Assembly: GCA_964475135.1 (NCBI GenBank)
Contig: CAYYWL010000020.1
Location: 1-29,208 of the forward strand
Length of the DNA stretch: 29,208 nt
Source of the DNA: TMED14 sp964475135
GTDB lineage: Bacteria; Bacteroidota; Bacteroidia; Flavobacteriales; Schleiferiaceae
Direction of reading: 5' to 3'
Shown here piece after piece: positions 1-6,444 of the stretch; the stretch's first letter is position 1; each line of letters opens with the position of its first letter. Below the pieces are notes generated by a model. It had not been told where the DNA came from. It searched no databases and saw only the letters and a program-made list of their open reading frames with translations. The translations under genes and the position numbers were made by a program.

Positions 1-456
1 CGCCCGCCACAACGGGTGGGCATACAGCGCATCTTCTGAAATGCTGTTCAGATCGAGCGGACTGGGCGGATGAAGAATCCAATCAAATTCTGAGCGGTTG
101 TCCCATCGTGCACAGAGGGCAGAATCGATGCCACCCCAGCGCTCACGATCGCGCACAAACCCATCTACCTTCCATTGAGGCCAACCTTGTGCTCTTAACC
201 ACCGATCCGTCACCGTGTCTGATGCGACCACGGCCCGGGCGCGATCACTCGGTTGGACTTCATATGGCCGACGCTCCCATTTCTGATCGCGGGACCATTG
301 GGGTTCTGTAAACTCCACACGGGGCACTTCAGGGAAAGAGGCCCAAATTGGTTCAGGTGCCGTTTGATTCGAGTGCCACCTGTAGTAAATGAAAAGGGCG
401 AGGAAGAACCCCGCCCATATGAAATCTGCAACCCAGGGTTTGGGTTGCCGGCCCAT
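1..456 (-). CDS. Helix-hairpin-helix (ComEA-like) protein, 3' truncated by window edge
   Basis: An open frame runs from ATG at 456 to the window edge without a stop, giving 152 residues and continuing outside. Residues about 9-25 (WVADFIWAGFFLALFIYY) form one membrane segment, so the protein is probably anchored with the rest outside the cytoplasm. Near the visible end PLDLNSISEDALYAHPLW resembles the 'DLNTAD..eL..lpgI' opening of a helix-hairpin-helix DNA-binding repeat. The preceding stretch (RWLRAQGWPQWKVDGFVRDR) resembles an earlier repeat as found in Bacteroidota ComEA-like proteins. ComEA-type proteins bind DNA outside the membrane during uptake; that role is inferred only. The start codon overlaps the stop of the upstream small gene by one base (TAATG), which indicates translational coupling. 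The frame is real on context and membrane segment; the family call is moderate because the second half is missing. Confidence 0.62.
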   Translation of the reverse strand, partial: MGRQPKPWVADFIWAGFFLALFIYYRWHSNQTAPEPIWASFPEVPRVEFTEPQWSRDQKWERRPYEVQPSDRARAVVASDTVTDRWLRAQGWPQWKVDGFVRDRERWGGIDSALCARWDNRSEFDWILHPPSPLDLNSISEDALYAHPLWRA

Positions 457-593
457 TATTCGGGATCGTTCTGAGAAAAGGAATCCGGCTCAGCCTTAGG
501 CGGAGTGCGCAAAACCTTTACAAAAAAGTAAATAGTGATTACTGTGACCAAGCCTTGGGTCACCAGCATCATTGTCCAGGCGGTAGGGGTCAT
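456..593 (-). CDS. Small membrane subunit of NSS transporter (MetS-like)
   Basis: This 45-residue protein starts at ATG 593, one base after the TGA stop of the sodium symporter gene, and ends in a TAA that overlaps the next ATG. It has one hydrophobic segment (about residues 6-26, WTMMLVTQGLVTVITIYFFV) followed by a short charged, proline-containing tail ending in FSQNDPE. Size, position and topology match the small subunits found beside some NSS-family methionine/alanine importers (the MetP/MetS arrangement of Corynebacterium). A longer reading from ATG 677 overlaps the transporter C-terminus and adds an unlikely hydrophobic run, so I reject it. The assignment rests on context and topology; sequence identity to MetS could not be tested. 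Confidence 0.6.
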   Translation of the reverse strand: MTPTAWTMMLVTQGLVTVITIYFFVKVLRTPPKAEPDSFSQNDPE

Positions 594-594
594 A

Positions 595-2403
595 TCAAGA
601 TTGTGTTGCTGTCCTACGCTTGTGAGCAGTAAGTACAAGTACAGAAATAAAAATAAACAGTGCCAATAAAAGCACACGAGCTAGATGACTGTAAAAGATT
701 TTGTTGATGAAAAACCCCTCAGCAACGGTATCACCTGCTCGAACGAGCTGTCCTGTAACTACTGTGGGTCGAACGTCGGAATCCCAATCGTAACTCGCAA
801 CAGTACCATCTAAAGCCACAAGGCGCACATTTACCCGTCCATCAACATTGGTTACATCTGCTACACCTTCAAATTCCGACTCAAAATAGGACGCCCAAGC
901 AGTTCGGTTGTAGGTTACATTAACGTTTCGAATTTGACCGATAATACTCGATCCATCAAACTCCCAGCCATTTTTGATCGCACCACTCCAATCATTTCCT
1001 TTTGGAGAAATCAGGCTAAGTGAAAACACAACAACAAGAATACTTGGTGTAACGTACTTGAGAATTGGCTTGTAAATCTTGGGAAGCCGAATATCTGAGC
1101 CGCGGTTTATTTCTTCCCAACCCTTATCCACACCCCATACCCATGAAAAGAGGATCGCTTCTACCAAACCAAAGAAAACAAGACCGACCGTGCCAGCCCA
1201 GTAGTCGTACTGGTCAAATACTCCCTCTTGATAGAAGAATACGGTTGGTAGCCCAATAAGTAATGTTACGAGGCCAAAACTCCATGCAGCTTTTTTAAGA
1301 CTGAACTTAAACTCATCCTGCATGAAAGCCACCCATGGAGATCCCATAGCCAAAGAGCTTGTAATTCCCGCAAAAAAGAGAAGACCAAACCACATAACCC
1401 CTGCAACGGTCCCTAGAACTAAGCCCCATTTACCAAACAAGAAGGGCATGGTTTGAAAGGCCATTGCAAATCCGGCATTCTCCTTAACCCAATCAAGACC
1501 GAGGTAGCCCACGGCAATCGGAATAACAATGCTTGCTCCGAGTACGATTTCGACAAATCCGTTCATCCAACCTGCGGCCATGGCATTCAATGCAATGTCA
1601 TCCTTGGGTTTGACGTAGGCTGCGTAGCAGTGAATGGTTCCCATTCCCACAGACAATGTGAAGAAAATCTGGCCCGCAGCTGCCAACCAAACATTGGGGT
1701 TGCTCAATGAATCAAATTGTGGGTTCCACAAGAAGTTGAATCCGAGCATTGCATCACAGTCCGTGCAACCTACTGGCGCGCCACTGGTACCGAGCATAAA
1801 GGCGCGAATAGCGAGAAATGCTCCGAAAACAATAAGCAAGGGCATACCAATTTTTGCCACCTTTTCAATCCCACCTTCGAGCCCCTTACTTAAAATCCAG
1901 GTATTCAGACCTAGTACAAGCACATAAAACCAAATTGCCTCGTACGGCAAGCCCGTCGTACTATGGCCAATGTCCACATAACTGGTGAAAAACTGTGCAA
2001 CCTCTGTCTGACTCATCCCCGTAAACGTTTGCTTCAGGGTATGAAAAACGTACGAAAACGTCCATGATTCGATGTAGGTATAGTAGGCAGCTACTGCGAT
2101 ATTGGTAAAAATTCCAAAGACTCCGAAGTACTTCCAGAATTTCTTACCACCCATCGTATTCATGATGAACGGAGTACTGTGATCGCCTTTCAATCCCCCA
2201 AACCGCCCAGAGGCCCACTCAATCCACAGCAATGGAATACCCAAAAGCAAGAATGAAACGAGGTAGGGAATGATGAATGCCCCTCCGCCATTTTGAACGG
2301 CTTGGACAGGGAAGCGCAAGAAATTGCCCAAACCAACGGCATTTCCTGCCATTGCAAGGACGAGTCCTACCCGGGAACCCCAGGACTGGGTGTTGCTACT
2401 CAT
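595..2403 (-). CDS. LeuT-like sodium:neurotransmitter symporter family amino-acid transporter
   Basis: A 602-residue inner-membrane carrier of the SLC6/NSS family that would couple Na+ entry to amino-acid uptake. The N-terminus is strikingly close to Aquifex LeuT: residues 17-32 read AMAGNAVGLGNFLRFP, retaining Asn21, Ala22 and Asn27 of the sodium sites with LeuT numbering. The TM3 motif AAYYTYIESW keeps the tyrosine that contacts substrate. TM6 reads FFTLSVGMGT where LeuT has FFTLSLGFGA, and TM8 reads TSSLAM where LeuT has TSSIAI, so two pocket residues (F259 and I359) become Met. The protein is about 80 residues longer than LeuT because residues about 466-572, between TM11 and the last helix, form a hydrophilic insert predicted to be periplasmic. 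It lies 12 nt after the RmlD-like gene and 1 nt before its small subunit. The substrate is probably a neutral amino acid, perhaps methionine or alanine. Confidence 0.9.
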   Translation of the reverse strand: MSSNTQSWGSRVGLVLAMAGNAVGLGNFLRFPVQAVQNGGGAFIIPYLVSFLLLGIPLLWIEWASGRFGGLKGDHSTPFIMNTMGGKKFWKYFGVFGIFTNIAVAAYYTYIESWTFSYVFHTLKQTFTGMSQTEVAQFFTSYVDIGHSTTGLPYEAIWFYVLVLGLNTWILSKGLEGGIEKVAKIGMPLLIVFGAFLAIRAFMLGTSGAPVGCTDCDAMLGFNFLWNPQFDSLSNPNVWLAAAGQIFFTLSVGMGTIHCYAAYVKPKDDIALNAMAAGWMNGFVEIVLGASIVIPIAVGYLGLDWVKENAGFAMAFQTMPFLFGKWGLVLGTVAGVMWFGLLFFAGITSSLAMGSPWVAFMQDEFKFSLKKAAWSFGLVTLLIGLPTVFFYQEGVFDQYDYWAGTVGLVFFGLVEAILFSWVWGVDKGWEEINRGSDIRLPKIYKPILKYVTPSILVVVFSLSLISPKGNDWSGAIKNGWEFDGSSIIGQIRNVNVTYNRTAWASYFESEFEGVADVTNVDGRVNVRLVALDGTVASYDWDSDVRPTVVTGQLVRAGDTVAEGFFINKIFYSHLARVLLLALFIFISVLVLTAHKRRTATQS

Positions 2404-2415
2404 AGGTGATAAGGC

Positions 2416-3327
2416 TTAGCTAAGATTGCCAAATATAGGTATCTCATCTAAGACCGCACGGAATGAATGCGGATTGAAGTCCAAATCTTTTCGAGCCTTG
2501 CTGATGTCGAACCCCGTGACGGGCGGACGCTTCGCGGGCTGGCCCAAGGATTCGCTGCTCACCACGTCAATAAGGCTTGCATCAAGCTTCGCATGCTTCG
2601 CAACCTGAGTGACGAGCTCAAGGATGCTCATGGTGTCAGGACCGCTCAAGTGGTAGACTCCGGTGGCTCCGCGCTCGGCAATGCGCAGGCATCCCTCGGC
2701 GAGGTCCACGCTCCACGTTGGGCTGCGCACTTGGTCGTCGACGACGCGGATGCGCTCTCCGCGCTGCAGTGCGCCGCGGGCCCACAAAATGATGTTAGAG
2801 CGGCTGAGCCCTGGAACGTATCCAATCACAAGGACGGTGCGCGCAATGGTACAGCGGGCGCCACTGGCCTTGACTGCTTCTTCGGCGTGCAGTTTGGACC
2901 AACCGTAGACACTCAGCGGCGCAGGAAGCGCCTCTTCGGCATAGGGTCCATGTTTGCCATCAAAAATGAAGTCGGTACTTATGAAGACCAGGTGCACCCC
3001 ATGGCGCGCGCAGGCCTCAGCGCAGTAGCGCGTAGCGTCGACATTGAGCAGGTGGCAGGTTTCGGGCTCCTTTTCGCAGTCGTCCACTTGGGTCATAGCT
3101 GCGGAATGAATCACGACATCAGGCTTAAACTCGGTCAGAACGCGTTCGAAGTCCTCGGGGCGGGTGGTATCGAGTTCCGCATAGGGGAATCCGAAATGGT
3201 TACCACGAGCGGGACCGCGACCTGTGGCAAGCAGCTCGTGCCGGCCCTGAGCCAGGTACAGCAGGGACTGTCCGAGGAGGCCATTGGCTCCGGTGACAAG
3301 GATGCGCAGAGGGCCTAGCTTAACCAC
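2416..3327 (-). CDS. RmlD-like NAD(P)-dependent sugar-nucleotide reductase (SDR family)
   Basis: This is an extended short-chain dehydrogenase of the dTDP-4-dehydrorhamnose reductase group. From the start chosen here it has 303 residues. The Rossmann motif RILVTGANGLLGQS sits at the N-terminus, the catalytic YxxxK is in VYGWSKLHAEE, and FISTDFIFDGKHGPY is the typical RmlD segment after beta-6. I chose GTG at 3327, which overlaps the end of pyrF by 8 nt and places the Rossmann strand at residue 8. The alternative ATG at 3408 adds 27 proline-rich residues encoded opposite codons already used by pyrF and unlike the family. No rmlA, rmlB or rmlC is nearby, so the true substrate may be another nucleotide sugar, or the protein may be of the MAT2B-like regulatory kind. 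It is in the purM operon. Confidence 0.82.
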   Translation of the reverse strand: MVKLGPLRILVTGANGLLGQSLLYLAQGRHELLATGRGPARGNHFGFPYAELDTTRPEDFERVLTEFKPDVVIHSAAMTQVDDCEKEPETCHLLNVDATRYCAEACARHGVHLVFISTDFIFDGKHGPYAEEALPAPLSVYGWSKLHAEEAVKASGARCTIARTVLVIGYVPGLSRSNIILWARGALQRGERIRVVDDQVRSPTWSVDLAEGCLRIAERGATGVYHLSGPDTMSILELVTQVAKHAKLDASLIDVVSSESLGQPAKRPPVTGFDISKARKDLDFNPHSFRAVLDEIPIFGNLS

Positions 3328-4129
3328 GGTAGGCTGTTTGGATTTCTCGGGCGAGGTCTTCAGCGGCAAGAGCAGCGGCAGTTTGCCAATCGGCGCCGGA
3401 TGACGCATACATAATGCTGCGGGACGCGTTGATCAGGAGTCCCATGCCGGGCTTTTCGCGAAAGGAACCGTGGCGCACTACTTCGGCGGCACTGCCTCCT
3501 TGGGCTCCGACACCCGGGACCAAAAAGAAGGTGTCGGGCATGCGATCGCGCAGTGCCCCAAGTGCCTCAGGACGCGTGGCACCTGCAACGACCATGAGGT
3601 TTTCAGGAGTTCCCCATTGCAGGTATGCGTCGGCAACCGCCTCGTACACGCGGCGGCCGTCTCCGAGTGCAAGCTGCTGCAGATCTTCAGCTCCAGGATT
3701 GCTGGTGAGTCCTAGGCCAACCACCCATTTTCCGTCGCGAAGAAAGGGTTCTACACTGTCGCGTCCCATATACGGAGCCACCGTAATCGCGTCGTACCCC
3801 ATAACCTCAAGGATTCCTTGAGCATAGCGGCTGGCGGTGTTGCCGATGTCTCCGCGCTTGGCGTCGGCAATGAGCAGGGGCTTCTGGGGCAGTTCGCGCA
3901 GGTGGGCGGTCACGGCGTCGAGGGCGTCCCAACCCGGGCGGCCGAGGGCCTCAAAAAAGGCGAAGTTGGGCTTGTACGCCACGGCCACATGGGCAGTGGC
4001 ATCAATGATTCCGGTGCAAAACGACACCAAATCGGTTCCTGCCGGTAGCTTGGCCGGATCAGGGTCGAGACCTACACAGAGTCCGTGGCCTGCGGTTTCA
4101 ATACGTTGGGAGAGCGTGGTGTAGTTCAT
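3320..4129 (-). CDS. pyrF: Orotidine 5'-phosphate decarboxylase (type 2)
   Basis: PyrF decarboxylates OMP to UMP, the last step of de novo pyrimidine synthesis in the cytoplasm. The 269-residue length and the N-terminal GLCVGLDPDPAKLP motif are those of the longer type 2 bacterial family, not the roughly 230-residue E. coli form. The catalytic signature is IADAKRGDIGNTA (Asp-x-Lys-x-x-Asp), and a C-terminal phosphate-binding region is visible around VPGVGAQGGSA. The ATG at 4129 overlaps the TGA of prfA by 4 nt (ATGA), and the gene's own TAA overlaps the likely GTG start of the RmlD-like gene. It is therefore an internal, coupled gene of the purM-prfA-pyrF operon. The assignment is secure. Confidence 0.95.
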   Translation of the reverse strand: MNYTTLSQRIETAGHGLCVGLDPDPAKLPAGTDLVSFCTGIIDATAHVAVAYKPNFAFFEALGRPGWDALDAVTAHLRELPQKPLLIADAKRGDIGNTASRYAQGILEVMGYDAITVAPYMGRDSVEPFLRDGKWVVGLGLTSNPGAEDLQQLALGDGRRVYEAVADAYLQWGTPENLMVVAGATRPEALGALRDRMPDTFFLVPGVGAQGGSAAEVVRHGSFREKPGMGLLINASRSIMYASSGADWQTAAALAAEDLAREIQTAYRG

Positions 4130-5205
4130 TCGTCGGCTCCTTGCTTAAGGCGCTCGGCGTGGTCGGCAACGCGGAGTCCCTCAATGAGGGTCTTGAGGTC
4201 GCCGTTCATCACGTCGGGCAGGTTGTATACGGTGAGGCCGATACGGTGGTCTGTCACCCGGCTCTGTGGAAAGTTGTAGGTGCGGATCTTTGCACTGCGG
4301 TCTCCGGTGCTTACCAGCGACTTGCGGTGCTCAGCTACTGCGGCATCGCGTTCAGCTCGGGCCTTGTCCCAAATCCGCGCGCGAAGCACGGTAAGGGCTC
4401 GGTCGTAGTTCTGGTGCTGCGAACGGCCATCTTGGCATTCCACCACAATTCCGGTCGGAAAGTGCGTCAACCGAACGCCCGACTCGGTCTTGTTGACGTG
4501 CTGCCCCCCTGCCCCACTCGAGCGAAAGGTGTCCTTGCGAATGTCCACGTCGCGAATCTGCACGTCAAGCTCGTCGGCTTCAGGCAGCACTGCCACCGTC
4601 GCTGCCGAAGTGTGCACTCGACCCTGGCTTTCGGTGGCCGGAACCCGCTGCACGCGGTGCACTCCGCTCTCAAACTTGAGGATTCCGTACACCTGCTCGC
4701 CGCGAATTTGAACGCTGGCTTCTTTGATTCCGCCCACAGACCCCTCGGTAAGGCTGAGCATTTCGGTGCTCCAACCTTTTTCTTCGGCAAAGCGCAGGTA
4801 GGCCCGAAGCAGTTCGCCAGCAAAGAGACCCGCCTCGTCCCCACCCGTACCCGCGCGGACTTCAAGAACGGCATCCTTAGAATCTTCGGGATCCTTGGGG
4901 ATAAGCATTTCTTTGATTTCAGCCTCAAGTGCAGCGATGCGTTGGCGGGCCGTATCGAATTCGTCTTGGGCCATCTCGCGTATTTCGGGATCCTTTTCGG
5001 ATTCGAGCATGAGCTGGGCCTCGTCGCGGTTGGCGAGTGCCTCTAGGTAGCGCGCACGCGCTTGAACGAGCTCGTCGAGTTCTTTGTACTCTCGGTTGAG
5101 GCGCACAAACCGCGCAGGATCCGCCGCCAACTCTGGAGTCATGAGCTGGTCATGAACGTCTTGGTGCCGAATCCAGATAGCCTGAAGTTTTTCTACAAGG
5201 TTCAT
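4126..5205 (-). CDS. prfA: Peptide chain release factor 1
   Basis: RF1 recognises UAA and UAG stop codons and triggers peptide release on the ribosome. The 359-residue length is normal. The GGQ catalytic loop is present as SSGAGGQHVNKTESGVR, whose Gln would be the methylated residue. The tripeptide codon-recognition motif is PAT in RVPATESQGRVHTSA, as in RF1 rather than RF2 (SPF). There is no internal frameshift. It starts at ATG 5205, overlapping the purM stop by 4 nt, and its own stop overlaps the pyrF start by 4 nt. The methyltransferase gene prmC, which often follows prfA in other bacteria, is absent here and replaced by pyrF. The assignment is secure. Confidence 0.97.
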   Translation of the reverse strand: MNLVEKLQAIWIRHQDVHDQLMTPELAADPARFVRLNREYKELDELVQARARYLEALANRDEAQLMLESEKDPEIREMAQDEFDTARQRIAALEAEIKEMLIPKDPEDSKDAVLEVRAGTGGDEAGLFAGELLRAYLRFAEEKGWSTEMLSLTEGSVGGIKEASVQIRGEQVYGILKFESGVHRVQRVPATESQGRVHTSAATVAVLPEADELDVQIRDVDIRKDTFRSSGAGGQHVNKTESGVRLTHFPTGIVVECQDGRSQHQNYDRALTVLRARIWDKARAERDAAVAEHRKSLVSTGDRSAKIRTYNFPQSRVTDHRIGLTVYNLPDVMNGDLKTLIEGLRVADHAERLKQGADE

Positions 5206-6383
5206 GCGCGGCGGTAGGTATGAATTCCATCGGGCGCGTGCACCTCGACCTCGGGGGTTGATGAGGCCTCCACGCGGCCTACGATTTGGGCATCGACGCC
5301 CATGTGCTTCGAAATAGCGATGACCTGCTCTGCTGCCTGAAGGCTGTCAACGTAGAGCTCCATGCGGTGGCCCATGTTAAATACTTCGTACATCTGGCGC
5401 CACGGGGTCGCGGACTCCTTTTGAATCAGATTAAACAAAGGCGGAACCGCAAACAGCTGATCCTTGACCACTTTGCCCTGCTTGATAAAGTGCAGCACCT
5501 TAGTCTGGGCGCCGCCGCTGCAGTGTACGGCTCCGCGGATTTGGGCTCCGAGCTCTTTAATGACCGGAATCATCACTGGCGCATACGTGCGTGTGGGCGA
5601 AAGCACCAATTTACCGGCGTCAAGTGGGCTTCCAGCAACAGCTTCGGTCAGCTGCTTGGTTCCAGAATAGACGAGCGCAGGATCGGTCTCGGGCGCAAAG
5701 CTCTCGGGGTAGCGCTGCGCCAAAAGGTTGCTGAATACGTCGTGGCGTGCTGAGGTGAGTCCGTTCGAACCCATTCCGCCATTGTATTCACGCTCGTAGC
5801 TGGCTTGCCCGTACGAGGCGAGGCCCACCACGTACTGACCCGGAGCAATGCGAGCATTGTCGATGACGTCACGTCGCTTCATTCGAGCTACTACGGTGCT
5901 GTCAACAATTACCGTGCGCACGAGGTCGCCCACGTCAGCTGTTTCGCCCCCCGTACTTTGAATGTCCATGCCTGCGTCGCGCAGGTCCTGAAGGACGGAC
6001 TCGGTACCTTCAATGAGCGCCTTAATTACCTCGCCCGGAATCAAGTGCTTGTTGCGCCCAATGGTCGAGCTCAGCAAGATAGGCCCTGTAGCCCCGACGC
6101 ACAGCAAGTCGTCGGTGTTCATGACAACGGCGTCTTGGGCGATTCCGCGCCACACGCTGAGGTCACCGGTTTCCTTCCAGTACAGGTAGGCGAGCGACGA
6201 CTTGGTGCCCGCTCCGTCAGCGTGCATTACCAGACAGTGATCTGCCGAGCCGCTCAACGCGTCAGGAACAATTTTGCAAAACGCGTTCGGAAACAGCCCT
6301 TTGTCGATTGCGGCGATCGCCTGGTGAACTTCTTCTTTGCCTGAGGAAACGCCCCGGCCGGCGTATCGGTTGCTCGAACTCAT
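5202..6383 (-). CDS. purM: Phosphoribosylformylglycinamidine cyclo-ligase (AIR synthetase)
   Basis: PurM closes the imidazole ring of FGAM using ATP, giving AIR in purine synthesis. The protein has 393 residues, longer than the roughly 345 of E. coli and consistent with the long form I associate with Bacteroidota. Recognisable elements are the N-terminal RYAGRGVSSGKEEVHQAI, the central DGAGTKSSLAY followed by NTDDLLCVGA, and the glycine-rich STGGETADVGDLV and GGAQTKVLHF loops typical of the PurM/PurL fold. It is the first gene of a long coupled minus-strand operon and overlaps prfA by 4 nt. Its ATG lies 5 nt after a perfect TAnnTTTG box formed by the U-tract of the upstream terminator, so the message may be leaderless, and some expression could also come from read-through. 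Confidence 0.95.
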   Translation of the reverse strand: MSSSNRYAGRGVSSGKEEVHQAIAAIDKGLFPNAFCKIVPDALSGSADHCLVMHADGAGTKSSLAYLYWKETGDLSVWRGIAQDAVVMNTDDLLCVGATGPILLSSTIGRNKHLIPGEVIKALIEGTESVLQDLRDAGMDIQSTGGETADVGDLVRTVIVDSTVVARMKRRDVIDNARIAPGQYVVGLASYGQASYEREYNGGMGSNGLTSARHDVFSNLLAQRYPESFAPETDPALVYSGTKQLTEAVAGSPLDAGKLVLSPTRTYAPVMIPVIKELGAQIRGAVHCSGGAQTKVLHFIKQGKVVKDQLFAVPPLFNLIQKESATPWRQMYEVFNMGHRMELYVDSLQAAEQVIAISKHMGVDAQIVGRVEASSTPEVEVHAPDGIHTYRRA

Positions 6384-6388
6384 AGGTG

Positions 6389-6396
6389 CAAAAATA
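6389..6396 (-). promoter_or_regulatory. Putative -7 promoter box of purM operon (TATTTTTG)
   Basis: On the minus strand TATTTTTG matches the Bacteroidota -7 consensus TAnnTTTG exactly, with 5 nt to the purM ATG. No TTG lies at the usual 17-23 nt upstream, because that position falls in the terminator stem. The box is built from the T-run of the preceding terminator. Confidence 0.45.
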
Positions 6397-6427
6397 AAAC
6401 TTCCCTTCGGCTCAGGCCGAAGGGAAG
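6390..6427 (-). terminator. Intrinsic terminator of the OmpA/LysM gene
   Basis: The arms 6400-6411 (CTTCCCTTCGGC) and 6416-6427 form a perfect 12-bp stem with a 4-nt loop. On the minus strand it is followed immediately by TTTTATTTTT. It lies 17 nt beyond the stop of the PorE-like gene, and only 6 nt separate its T-run from the purM start. Confidence 0.9.
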
Positions 6428-6444
6428 CTTAAAGGTTATCAACG

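Noticed and set aside
456..2403. The symporter and small subunit look AT-richer (about 48 % GC in two sampled lines) than the RmlD-like gene (65 % in one line), suggesting recent transfer.
   Set aside because: A sampled secDF line is at about 42 % GC, so membrane-protein genes in this window may be AT-rich in general; no mobile-element traces were seen.
2467..3318. Long plus-strand open frame of 283 codons opposite the RmlD-like gene.
   Set aside because: Antisense shadow with no recognisable domain; the minus-strand gene has clear SDR motifs.
3328..3408. Upstream ATG extension of the RmlD-like protein.
   Set aside because: The extra 27 residues are proline-rich, unlike the family, and overlap conserved pyrF codons in another frame.
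4141..5046. Long plus-strand open frame of 301 codons opposite prfA.
   Set aside because: It is a shadow of the high-GC prfA codons; no family resemblance, and the sense gene is unambiguous.
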